This document shows, in pieces, positions 1-12,556 of a stretch of 20,080 bases of DNA (its first letter is position 1; each line of letters starts with the position of its first letter). The translations under genes and the position numbers were made by a program. The notes beneath the pieces were generated by a model. It had not been told where the DNA came from. It was given only the letters and a program-made list of their open reading frames with translations, and did no database searches. Source of the stretch: Guillardia theta CCMP2712 (taxonomy: Eukaryota; Cryptophyceae; Pyrenomonadales; Geminigeraceae); the NCBI RefSeq assembly GCF_000315625.1, contig NW_005434349.1:1-20080 (forward strand). Direction: 5' to 3'.

Positions 1-21
1 GAGTCTGTGAGCCCTGACATT

Positions 22-152
22 CCTCCCCTCCCTCCCTCCCTCCCTCCCCTCCCTCCCCTCCCTCCCCTCCCCTCCCCTCCCCTCCCCTCCCCTCCCCTCC
101 CCTCCCCTCCCCTCCCCTCCCCTCCCCTCCCCTCCCCTCCCCTCCCCTCCCC
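22..152. repeat. (CCTCC)n pentamer tract in LRR-gene intron
   Basis: Long run of the CCTCC/CCCTC pentamer with a CCCT-type lead-in. It lies in the intron after the exon ending at 174, and reads GGAGG on the sense strand of that gene. Confidence 0.95.
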
Positions 153-173
153 GCCATCCTCACTTTGGACCGA

Positions 174-3761
<3,588 letters not shown>

Positions 3762-3840
3762 GGTGTCCCAACTGCACAACTGCTGTCAGCAGTGAGATGA
3801 AGGGAGGATGATGGGGTGAGATGTTGATGTGAGATAGACG

Positions 3841-3930
3841 AGGAGGGAGGGAGGGAGGGAGGGAGGGAGAAAGGGAGGGAGAAAGGGAGGGAGGGAGAGG
3901 GGGAGAGAGGGGGAGAGAGTAGAGGGGGAG
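3841..3930. repeat. GGGA-type purine repeat upstream of the F-box/LRR gene
   Basis: Runs of GGGA and GAAAGGGAGGGA, starting about 80 bases upstream of the predicted start codon. It could be in a promoter, a 5' UTR or a 5' UTR intron. Confidence 0.85.
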
Positions 3931-4439
3931 AGGTCAGTCGATGGGTCGGGATCAAGCAGAGAAACGAAAATCCACTATGCACGCAGGTTTGTGAAGATTG
4001 CCCTCTTGCTTATTCCCATTCACTTGTTCCTCCTGAAGGGCCTTACGGCAGAACCTCGACTGACCTAGTCCTTGCATACATGTCATCCGCACCCCTGAGA
4101 TCAAGTATGTTCTAACATCATCACCGAGTCTTCCTTGAGATATCGCCCACTCGCACGATTTGATTGTCCTGACTCTCGTTCACCCGTTTTTCTGTCTCTC
4201 ATTCCTCTTCCCATCATCATTCTCTAGCTCGTAGGAGACCAAATCATCTCGCGACTCTGAACAACTAATCGATTCCTTGGTCTTGAAGTGACAACAGGTA
4301 TCGATCTTATTCTAAGCTTGACTGATGTTGCGAACCTCTCATAAACTTTCTATCTGCCAGAATCGCAACCATCCTGTTCTGGAATGATTTCATGATCACA
4401 AATTATCTCTTCTCCTCAACGTTTTACTACCATGACGCA

Positions 4440-4502
4440 TAATCTGCCGCAGCCTTCGCGGCTGGTTTGCCTGCCCTGAAAAGCGCATTTTGCCGGGCAC
4501 AG
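4440..4502 (+). other. Two adjacent small hairpins
   Basis: CAGCC-TTCGC-GGCTG forms a five-pair stem. It is followed by GCCC ... GGGC enclosing AAAA-GCGCA-TTTT. This could be a small structured RNA or chance. No box motif is clear enough to name a class. Confidence 0.2.
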
Positions 4503-4989
4503 ATCGAAGCTGGATACTAAAAGTATGTTTTAAATGTGTACCCTTGTTTTAAAAGATAATATTAAGAATCGTATGGTTCAAAGGTAGGAAACTTTGGTGG
4601 ATTTGGATTATGAAGAACTGAGGTGGTATGACATATAAACAACTTTTATATATAATTGGTACTATTTTCACAAATTTTCATTACTCATTTGAGTTTCAGT
4701 ACTCCATCTTGTAACGAACGGGGTAAGAAAAAGTTTTAGTATTTAAAAATATTGTTAAATCTTTAAGGCGGTGGCACCCCCCTCACACTATACTGATCTC
4801 GACAGCGGCGGCCCGCCCAGTGGCGCTGTATCGGAAGTCTCAGCGGGGCTCTGCCGCTTCCCGGGCGTCAACCTGGGGGCGCCGGGCCTGTTTCCGGGTG
4901 TGTGATGAAAATTAAACTCGGTTTGAGGTTGTGCAAAACTCGGCTTGACTATCCGATGATCAGCCTGTATTTTGACACTGTCAGTCACT

Positions 4990-5160
4990 GTGCTGCAGCA
5001 GCCGGGCCGCCCCCAAGTTGGCCGGGCCGGGGCCCGCCGCCGGCAGTGACTCGCACGGTACTACGGTAGCCAGTGCCCGCCCCCCGGGCCGGCGGACTCC
5101 CGAGTCCGGGACGGTAACGGGCCGGCCGGGGCTGCAGTTCGAGCAACGGTAGCCTGTAGT
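4990..5160. other. GC-rich self-complementary segment upstream of the gene at 5232
   Basis: Dense GCCGGG/CCCGGC motifs, and a perfect seven-pair hairpin CGGACTC-CC-GAGTCCG at 5093-5108. The sequence ACGGTAGCC occurs at about 5083 and again in near-identical form at about 5145. It may be a promoter CpG-type island or 5' UTR structure. Its composition differs sharply from the AT-rich stretch before it. Confidence 0.4.
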
Positions 5161-5231
5161 ATGAAGACTGATAGAGGTACTGACTTTTAGTTATTAATGT
5201 TGAGTAAAGGATAGATTGTCTCTTCGGCAAA

Positions 5232-6730
5232 ATGTCGTACGGGACGATGGCACTGGGAGGAGGAGCAGGAGGAGGAGGAGAGAGGACAAGGAGAGTCGAC
5301 AACAGGAGCAGAGTGTTCGTTGCTCTTGCCTCAGTTGCTGCTGCCCTGCTCGTCGTGCTCGTCGTTCTTGCGCCCAGTCGCCGCACACAGCTCATGGCTG
5401 CTAGGACACAATCACTTGGGGAGGAAGCAGATTGGAAGCCTAGAAGGTGAGGGGATGCGGAGACGGACCAGTGAGATGCTCACGGTTTCATGCACAAGTT
5501 GGAGCTCCTCCCACGTTCGCACTGTCATGTCTCAGCACCTTGACGACCAAACTGTCAAGGTCGTTTCGGAGAAAGTTGTGTCAATTGCTGAAGTTCTGCT
5601 TTTCAGAACATTTGGCAACAGCCCGGGGAGGCCTGGAAAGGAATCGATGATATCCTCCCAACCACTGGAAAGTAAGGCTCTTCTTGCACTAACGATGAGC
5701 CAATTCCGACCTTCGATTGTGCAGGTATGCCTATCAAGAGAACCACGATCTAAATGCAAACGAAGCGAAGGTAAGTTCTTTTGGGCATAAGGATGCTCGA
5801 GTAGATCCATGACATCTTGTATCTAAGCTTCTCAACTACCTGCAACATGCTCGCAAGAGAATCCATCAGATTGAGAAGAGATTGCCTGAGAAGTTGCCAT
5901 CGGGAAAGCTTGGAAAAGAGGTTGAGAAGGTGAGTGCTGCCGGCAGCTCCCCGGGAGAACTTAGGGAGGACATGTTAGATGAAAGTCACGATGGAAGCTC
6001 AAGACAATGGCCTGTACTCTATTGAGCAGCAGGTGAGAGGATGGAGATGAGACAGAAAGGGAGAGGAGTGCTGACAACCTTCACAGCTCAGGCATGAGAA
6101 GGTGATCAAGGCCAAGGCCCCTTCCTCTATGCTTTCCCAGGTGGGACATAAACATCCTCATCGTTCTCTTCCTCTTCACCTTGCCGACTGAGGATGCGTT
6201 CACAGACAGCAACGCCCAAGGCATCAAGGAGGGTGTTCGTTGACGAAGCCATGTACGGGGAAGGGATCCAAGGAGACATCCGCTCTCAGGTACCCGCAGC
6301 CACCTCGTGCAAGTCCTTGTCCTTCTGATCTGGGATGTCCAGGGACATAAAGAGAGGAGCTGGTCGCGCAAGCAGGCTGCCAACGACATGAACAAGTGAG
6401 TTGGAGCGCGCGTGGGGACGTTTGGCCCTGATAATGCATTAACGTGTTGCAGGTACTTCAACAAGCTCAACAAGCAGATCTTGTCCAAATCAGGTTACAA
6501 GTGGTCGACCACCCAGAAGCCTGGGGAGATGGATCGGTACTTCAAGTTCTTGAATGTGAGTTGCTTTCTGTGGCAATCGTCCGCTGAGCCGTCGAGCAGA
6601 AGAGAGACAACAAGATCGAGTCACAGCACAAGAACATTCTGAGGCGTGAAGGGTGAGAGCATTCCGTCTAGTCGTGAGCTCACCCGTGGGCGTCAGGTAC
6701 TTCCAAACCCACCCGGACGAAGCCAAGTGA
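5232..6730 (+). CDS. Orphan protein with N-terminal signal anchor, 12 exons, 307 aa
   Basis: I do not recognise a family. Exons: 5232-5446, 5499-5559, 5607-5671, 5725-5770, 5828-5929, 5979-6032, 6087-6140, 6206-6289, 6343-6395, 6453-6555, 6600-6652, 6697-6730. All phases close and the sum is 308 codons with TGA. The start MSYGTMALGGG is followed by a basic stretch and a hydrophobic segment at residues 28-46 (VFVALASVAAALLVVLVVL), which suggests a signal peptide or signal anchor. The rest is hydrophilic and Lys/Gln-rich, with likely helices (HARKRIHQIEKRLPEK, EVEKMKVTMEAQDNG). The tail has two related pieces, NKYFNKLNK and DRYFKFLNK, 35 residues apart. All eleven introns are 44-65 bases. The likely location is the endomembrane system or a plastid-targeting route (inference). 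Exon 2 could also end at 5574, which keeps the phase. Confidence 0.75.
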
Positions 6731-7112
6731 GACCCAGGAGTCTGACCCCGAAGCTGATTGCATGGGAAGAAATAGAGTTAGAACCTGATACGGTTTGATA
6801 GCAGAATGCCCAAATGAATCAAGTAACTGCCATATCTGTGTAATGAGGAATCGACCCGAGCACGGAACGATCAGTTCAAATATTCAATATTGTTGCAATC
6901 AGTTTAAAAGAGCACAGGAATCTTCACGGTTCAGAAGACCACAAAGTGATTTCAATCAGGCATCTTGGTGCACTCATTGATGACTCGAGCTCCTGAAGAA
7001 CCGTTTGAATGACATCAACTCTCCACCCTCAGTCACGCTACAGTCGATGTCTGCTTGCTGTGAGGACCATTCGAGGTCTCAAGCAGCACGAACGTTTCTA
7101 TGTCCGCCAGGC
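6731..7112. other. Tail-to-tail spacer
   Basis: Lies between the stop of the gene ending at 6730 and the stop of the R-SNARE at 7113. It presumably holds both 3' UTRs. I see no exon, repeat or RNA gene in it. Confidence 0.6.
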
Positions 7113-8084
7113 TCATCTCTGTCCTCTACATGGCGGGCAAACAGAGAAGATGATGATCATCAGCACAACGACGGTCACAATGATGATAATCGCCCAGAGC
7201 CTGCAGTTCTGCCACCACATCTTCCTGGCAAGCTGTGTCGCACCCTTCTTGAACTTGACGGCCTCTGATCGCATAACATCAGCCTTGTCTTCCAAGTCCT
7301 CAAGTTTCTCATGCTGGCGCAACATCTGCTGAACGTTGTCCTCCATCGTCATCTTCACATCATCCACCTGAAACAAACCCCTCAGCCATCTGCTGCATCG
7401 CAGGCACAACTCTTCACCTGAGCTTGAACTGCCGCGACCTTGTTCACTGAGGTCAAGTCATCGTACTTGGTGCAAGCCGCACTCATCCACTTCTTGACGG
7501 TCTTGCTCATGGAATTCTCCGTCGCCGACTCAGCCTGTGTCGCATCCTTGTCTGTGAAGTCCTTCCTGATCATCCTGAGTAGCTCAAAAGCAGTTCTCTC
7601 TGGGTATGATTTCTCCACAAAAACTGTTCAACAATGATGAGTAGATAGTCCAAACAACGTCAGGATGCAGTGGATACAACGTCGCAACACTCACCGATGT
7701 ACATGTACTTCTTGTCGGCTTGCATGAGGCAGCAGCTGTCTTCGACAGCATTGGGAACATTCGCACTCTGCTGAGATAGAACTTTATCGCTGCTCAGAAC
7801 TTTCTGTGCAACAGCAAGATACTGCAACAGGGAAGGTCAGACATGCAGGAAGCATCGAATGGAGGAGGGGCAAATCGCAGAAGATTGAGAAAGATTCAGC
7901 AAGCAGCTCCAACCTTGGCCGAGGGAGGGCCTGCAGTGAAGTGGTGGTAGGTAGCAACTAGCACTCGATCGGATATTCTCCCAATCGCCGCATATCTAAC
8001 GTTGCCTTTGCATCCATCCCCGGGCTGCGGGAAAGGGAAACAATCAGTCTCAGAGAACATGAGAGGATGCGCCACGCATTCCAT
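7113..8084 (-). CDS. Longin-type R-SNARE (VAMP7/VAMP71-like) with Gln at the zero layer
   Basis: Vesicle SNARE for membrane fusion, probably in the late endocytic or vacuolar pathway as for VAMP7 relatives. Exons: 8084-7914 (or acceptor at 8024), 7821-7695, 7623-7418, 7367-7113; phases close. Numbering from the ATG at 8084 (252 aa): longin domain about 30-140 (NVRYAAIGRISDRVLVATYHHF; VEKSYPERTAFELL), SNARE motif about 169-217, membrane-proximal KMWWQN, tail anchor 226-244, short tail ending CPPCRGQR. Aligned on KL..L.D.AD with synaptobrevin, the ionic-layer position is Gln186, with Arg185 one residue before it. The 5' end is uncertain: a good polypyrimidine-CAG acceptor sits at 8025, so the first 20 residues may instead come from an unseen upstream exon. 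Confidence 0.85.
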
Positions 8085-8619
8085 GCCAAACAAAACTTTT
8101 GTGCACGAAGTACCAAGAGGGCTTACACGGAGTTGTATTCATACAGATTCCGTCGCAACGAAAACAGTTTTTAAAAATGCCTCACAACAGCATTCACAAT
8201 CAAGGCTCCAGATGAACCAGAATCATCAATAGGAATACAAACCCAGGAAAACGTCCAAGATGTGACATGAGGACAAAGTAACGGGGAATTTCCGACATGT
8301 AGAACCGCCATGCATGCATCAAAGTCGATCATATATGATATTTCCCGATGGAGGAAGAGGTCTCAACAAAGAGAGAGAGAAAGATAGCTGAAGGAGCGGA
8401 AGCCAGTGCAGACACTGCAGTGCGCTACAGGTGGGTAACAAGCCATAAAGAGAACGGAGCAGAAAAGATGGCATGGCATGTCAACAGAGGCGTTATGAGG
8501 AGGGAGGAAGATATTGCAAAAAGAAGGGAGGAAGGAGTTGGAGAGGACGGAGAACGCGAGGGAGAGGTAACAGACAGTCCATGCTTCGCTCACCATTGCG
8601 GCGGGATTTGGGGAAAAAG

Positions 8620-8900
8620 CCTTTGATGGGGGAGGGGGTGGGTATATGGGATTGTAGGGGTAAGCTGGAGATGGGGGGGGTGGGGGTGGTTGTGCTATGG
8701 GAATATCCTCCTATTGAAGGGGCTGCTGGAGGGGTTCTTTGAAAGTGGTGGGGTACGGTTCTTTAAGTACCGGTCACTAGTAGTGAAATAGAACCGAATC
8801 AATTAGAAAAAGATTCCAGGGGTAGTCGAGGTAAGGGGTAGAGGGTATGCGTTGATTTTGTTCTGGGAGGGGGTAGGGTAGGGTGGGGTAGTCATGGAGA
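8620..8900. repeat. GGGGTA-rich block (left half of mirrored pair)
   Basis: Repeated GGGGTA and GGGTAGGGT words with runs of up to nine G, for example around 8665-8695 and 8868-8895. It could form G-quadruplexes. Confidence 0.6.
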
Positions 8901-9154
8901 GGGGTGTAGAAGCCATAACGGCAATAACGACATTGATGTGCTACATAACGGCAACAACGGTTGCATACACATTTACATACTGGGGTTCGAACCGACGAGT
9001 GAATGAATTGGCGGAATGAGGAGGATTCTACAATAATAAAAAAGGTAGGGGTGATATACACCTTGACCAGCCGCCGAGTTATAACTGAAGGTGCAGTAGC
9101 GATATATATAGAAAGAGATTTTTGAAATGGTCCTTTGCACCCCAAGCTAGAAAC

Positions 9155-9365
9155 AAATAACTACCCCACCATCTATTGAACCTGTAGTACATCACCTACC
9201 CCCACATTCCATTGCAGTAGCTGGGGACACACCCCTTGATTGTGACGGAAAGTTCCTTTACAGTACCCCCTGAAGTATACTACCCTACCCTCAGAGGTAA
9301 ATTAATTATGTACCCCACCGCAAACATCTCCTCCTCGGTTGTACCCCACCCCACCACCACCCACC
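9155..9365. repeat. TACCCC-rich block (right half of mirrored pair)
   Basis: Repeated TACCCC, TACCCCACC and CTACCCTACCC words. This is the complement of the motif in the block at 8620-8900. Confidence 0.6.
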
Positions 9366-9863
9366 CAAATGGAGTGGTGAGCAGTGAGGCGGACTCGGGG
9401 AGAAGAGGCGACGTAGAGGGGGGACGAGAAATGGAGGGAAGCTGAATGGGGAACAGTGAAAGTGAGAGGAGAGAGGACAAAAGAAGAGGGAGGAGAATGA
9501 AGGATGCTGAGACAATGATCTTGAAAATAAGGAAGAGGTTCATTGGTAGCGACCATTGCATCTGGTTATCCATGAAAAGCACTAACACATGATTCGATCG
9601 GATCTCGCGGGCCACAGAGGGAGTCGGTTGGTCAGAAAGGAGGAAGAGGGAGGAGACCCCTTTCTCACTAGCAAGCACGGTCTTCATTATAGAATTTTAT
9701 TTCTAGCTGGTCGGGCATGGAGTCTTTTTGTCTTCAGGCGTGATGGGGAAGTATGTTAGCGTGTTTGGTTGAATTTGATCGAAAAATAGGATCATTTGAT
9801 ATTGTCGTGTCGTTTGACTTTTCTTGACCAGTAGGGCTTGTCTGCCACCTTTGTCCTTTCAAC

Positions 9864-10488
9864 ATGCAAGGACTTCTAACCGAGGGAGGAGGAGGAGGAG
9901 GCTTCTTTGCGGATATCAAACAGAAATTTAAAGAAGGGCAATTCAAGACCTGGGCGAGATGGGGCGGTGTTTCCCTTGTATGCTTCACCATCTTCATATC
10001 TATCATGTTTTTCCTGTGAGTTTCCTCTCATCAACTTTACTCCACTCCCCTAACGCTATGCACAGGACCATGTTCCCCAGCAGCATTCTATTCATCCTGA
10101 TATCCATAGTGGTGGGAATTCTAGAGCTCCCTTTCTGTTGCACGTGCTTTCCTATCTGTCAGAAGATCCAACCTTTCATGGTGTGGTTTGAGATCTACTG
10201 GATCCGTGGGCTGCTCTACATCGGCATCAGCATCTTCACGTTCGTCGTTGCTACACAGCTGGGAGGAGGGATTTTCGGCATCTTGTTCGGGGTGTTCTAC
10301 TTCTTGGACGGGCTCATGTACATTCTCGCTCATATCAAGGGTGAGATAGAGGAGCTTGCTGTTCGACACTGAAGTTTGTCTTGCAAGGTGAAACTCACAC
10401 GGCTGAAGACAAGAATGCCAGCAGCCTCGGGATCAACACGACGCGGCTGAAAGCCAAGGCGGCAGCCACAGCCATGGGCATCGTATGA
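9864..10488 (+). CDS. Flower (CACFD1) / Tvp18 family four-helix membrane protein, 175 aa
   Basis: Small Golgi/vesicle membrane protein. Animal Flower is reported as a vesicular calcium channel and yeast Tvp18 is a late-Golgi protein; the function here is inferred. Exons: 9864-10015, 10066-10340, 10388-10488; phases close. It starts MQGLLTEGGGG, then a short basic helix and four hydrophobic segments: about 35-51, 52-75, 98-118 and 121-141. The diagnostic motif is GILELPFCC followed by a Cys-containing loop, matching the E-x-PFCC of Flower proteins; the Glu is the residue linked to channel activity in animals. The hydrophilic tail ends AMGIV. If the last 47-base intron is retained, the frame instead ends at TGA 10370-10372 with the tail GEIEELAVRH. 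The length fits the family (about 165-175). Confidence 0.85.
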
Positions 10489-11146
10489 GGGTCGAGGAGC
10501 CAAGGCGGCGAGGAATGAGGAAGATAACTGGCGTTTTCGAAGTTTGCAGTGGAAAGGAAGGGAGAGAGTGATGTGAGGTGGGGAGGGTGAAACATGACCC
10601 TGGGCCGTATTTTGAGCCGGGGCAGAGCTTCAATCTCAAACTGCTGAAAGTTGTAGTGTAATGATCGTCACTTCGAAGAAGAACTCGGAACTTGATGTCC
10701 CATTGTCGCTCCTTGCCTGGACGCTTCCCTCGAATCTGTAAACGGTCCAGGCTCTGGGTGGCCGCCACTGTGGCCCGGGCACGGTAGTAGCCGGGCAGCC
10801 CACGCCGTGTAGGCTCTGCCACGTAATGGCGAGGCGAGCTCGTCCACCAGCAGCTCGCCTCAGAGCTATTGTTTGCCATGTACAACCCCTTGTAGGTTGC
10901 GACAGGACAGAGCAAGGGATAGAATAACGAAGAGGACAGGACAGGAGATGAGATGAGGAGAAAGGAAAGTTATGCAGGTTGCATGGAGCTCGAGCCGAGA
11001 TTCACAAGTAGCTACAAGAAGGAAGATGCAGATAGAGACAGAGTTTGAGGACGATGCTGATGCCTACACATCTTTGGTGAAGTCCTGCTGATTGACGCGT
11101 GAGTGCAGCGACAGATCGAACTTGGTGATAGGTTGTTCTCGGCACC
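10489..11146. other. Spacer between Flower-like and CHMP6 genes
   Basis: Tandem (head-to-tail) spacer. It includes a perfect nine-pair inverted repeat, AGGCGAGCT / AGCTCGCCT with an 11-base loop, at 10832-10860. A minus-strand open frame crosses 10433-10915 but overlaps the terminal exon of the Flower-like gene and lacks family resemblance. No other gene is seen. Confidence 0.5.
10832..10860. other. Perfect 9-bp inverted repeat
   Basis: AGGCGAGCT at 10832-10840 and its exact complement at 10852-10860. The loop is 11 bases. It lies about 340 bases after the Flower-like stop codon. Confidence 0.6.
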
Positions 11147-12392
11147 ATGGGCAACTTGCTGGCCAAGAAGAAGCAAAAGAACCCCAAGATCAGTCAGGCT
11201 GACATGGCGATTGTGCTGCAAGCTTGCTGTGTGCTTTCTATTTGACTTGCTCATGTAGCTCGAGCTCAAGGGACAGAGAGATAAGCTGCTGCAGCATCAG
11301 AAACAAGTCACCCGCTGCCTTCTCGCTCCCAGCCTCTGACCTCCTCCTGGCAGATCCAGTCAGCTATCGATCAAGCACAGAAGGTTGCAGCAGCGTTGAT
11401 CAAGGTAGCTCGGGTGCAGGGCGAGGACGCTGGTGTGACGGACTGACAGGAAAAGAAGAAAGATCGCGCGCTCCTGGCGTTGAAGAAGAAGAAGCTGCAC
11501 ACTCGCCGCTTGACCAAGGTGTTGGATCAGGTGGGAGGGTAACGTAACGTAGTCGCTCGTCTGATGCGGTTTTGCCGGCCAGGTGATGCACATGGAGGAG
11601 CTGATCAGTGGCGTGGAAACAGCGCAGAGAGACAAGGAGGTGGGGCGTTACGAGCTGTTCCCCTCAGCCGCGTGACTGTCCTTCAGGTGTTCCTCGCCAT
11701 GAAGAAGGGGAGCGAAAGTCTGAAGGAGATCAGACAGGAGGTGAGGGAGGGGCTGAGCGGGAGGGAGGGCTGCCCCTGATCTCTTGCGTAGCTTTCGCTG
11801 GAGAATGTCGAGAACTTGATGAACGAGTCAGCTGACGCCGTCGAGAGTCAGAAGTATGGGGGGGGGGGGGGGGAAGGGCCAACGATCAGAGTCTGACCCT
11901 GGTGATACAGTCGGATATCTGAAATGCTGGCTGGAAACTTCGACGCGGAGGAGGAGGAGGTACGGCATGCGGGGTTCACTGGTCATGACAACTGATTGGG
12001 ATGACAAGGCTATGAACCGGGAGCTGGACTCCATGATGGGAGAAGCAGGAGTAACTATGGTGGGGCGAACCCTAAGGCTCCTTTCACTCGTGCTCATCCT
12101 CCTCGTCTCCTCCCTTTCCGTGCTCCTACCCTGGGGGCTGACGCTTGCTTCGTCTCAGGAGCAGTTGGAGCTGCCATCAGTGCCGAGCAAGGAGCCGGTG
12201 AGAGCGGTTCTCCTTGGTGATTTCCCTGACTTGTTCCTCGTTCAGACGCTGCTCGAGCAGAAGGGAGTCGGAGAAGGTGCAGCCCTTGTGTGCATGTGAT
12301 GACGTGCTATTGAGAATGATTCGTCAGCAGAGGAGGAGGAGGAGGAGGAGGAGGAGCCTCTACCCCCTCCAGCAGAGGCAGTTCCGGGGTAG
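11147..12392 (+). CDS. CHMP6: ESCRT-III subunit CHMP6 / Vps20, 213 aa
   Basis: Nucleates ESCRT-III filaments on endosomes after recruitment by ESCRT-II, for multivesicular-body sorting. Exons: 11147-11212, 11259-11306, 11354-11404, 11450-11530, 11583-11639, 11687-11740, 11792-11853, 11911-11959, 12009-12050, 12159-12197, 12246-12276, 12331-12392; all phases close. The N-terminus MGNLLAKKK carries the myristoylation glycine typical of CHMP6, followed by MAILELKGQRDKLLQHQKQ, which matches the family's first helix. Basic helices 1-2 follow (EKKKDRALLALKKKKL), then the acidic C-terminal half with QLELPSVP as in human CHMP6. The last exon encodes nine consecutive Glu, eight of them from a GAG microsatellite, then a Pro/Ala tail. 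Ten of eleven introns are 45-57 bases; one (12051-12158) is 108. Confidence 0.93.
11858..11873. repeat. Homopolymer of 16 G in a CHMP6 intron
   Basis: Sits four bases after the donor GT of the 57-base intron 11854-11910. It is a likely site of length error or polymorphism. Confidence 0.9.
12331..12356 (+). repeat. (GAG)8 coding microsatellite
   Basis: Encodes the poly-Glu run of the terminal CHMP6 exon. It begins immediately after the splice acceptor. Confidence 0.9.
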
Positions 12393-12556
12393 GCAACAAG
12401 GCTCCCAGCCTCACGCTTTTGCCATGGCTCTCTCGCCAATTTTCCACGAGAAGGGACGGGAGTCTGTCATGGCTGTACATACTTCACTCTGCCTCGTCTC
12501 CCACTGTTGAATTTCTTTTTAAAAGTCGCTGCTCTGCTCATGGAGCTCTCTTCCCT

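Larger units (their letters stand above)
3762..5231. other. Head-to-head spacer between F-box/LRR gene and orphan gene at 5232
   Basis: I see no convincing exon here. From 3841 to about 3930 it holds a GGGA-type purine repeat. From about 3990 to 4500 it is ordinary mixed sequence, with two small adjacent hairpins at 4440-4502. From about 4505 to 4765 it is AT-rich. From about 4765 to 5160 it turns abruptly GC-rich, with several short self-complementary segments. It should contain the promoters of both flanking genes. No TATA box can be assigned with confidence. Confidence 0.6.
8085..9863. other. Large head-to-head spacer between R-SNARE and Flower-like genes
   Basis: 1.8 kb with no supported exon. 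Near 8328-8339 is the palindrome ATCATATATGAT. From 8620 to 8900 the plus strand is rich in GGGGTA, and from about 9155 to 9365 it is rich in TACCCC, so the two halves mirror each other. From 9375 to 9540 it is purine-rich. A predicted open frame at 8348-8626 is charged low-complexity sequence without family resemblance. Confidence 0.6.

Noticed and set aside
4788-4988. Minus-strand 66-residue open frame
   Set aside because: It lies in the GC-rich spacer and has no recognisable domain or clear splice partners.
8348-8626. Plus-strand 92-residue charged open frame
   Set aside because: Low-complexity Arg/Glu composition, no family resemblance, and it borders the G-rich block. It could be a small gene, but I cannot support it.
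8980-9000. GGTTCGAACC, resembling a tRNA T-loop / B box
   Set aside because: No matching T-stem, acceptor stem or anticodon arm on either strand. It is a self-complementary word, probably chance.
10433-10915. Minus-strand 160-residue open frame
   Set aside because: It overlaps the last Flower-like exon, lacks an ATG at its 5' end (the first is near 10879), and shows no domain. Low-level antisense coding cannot be excluded.
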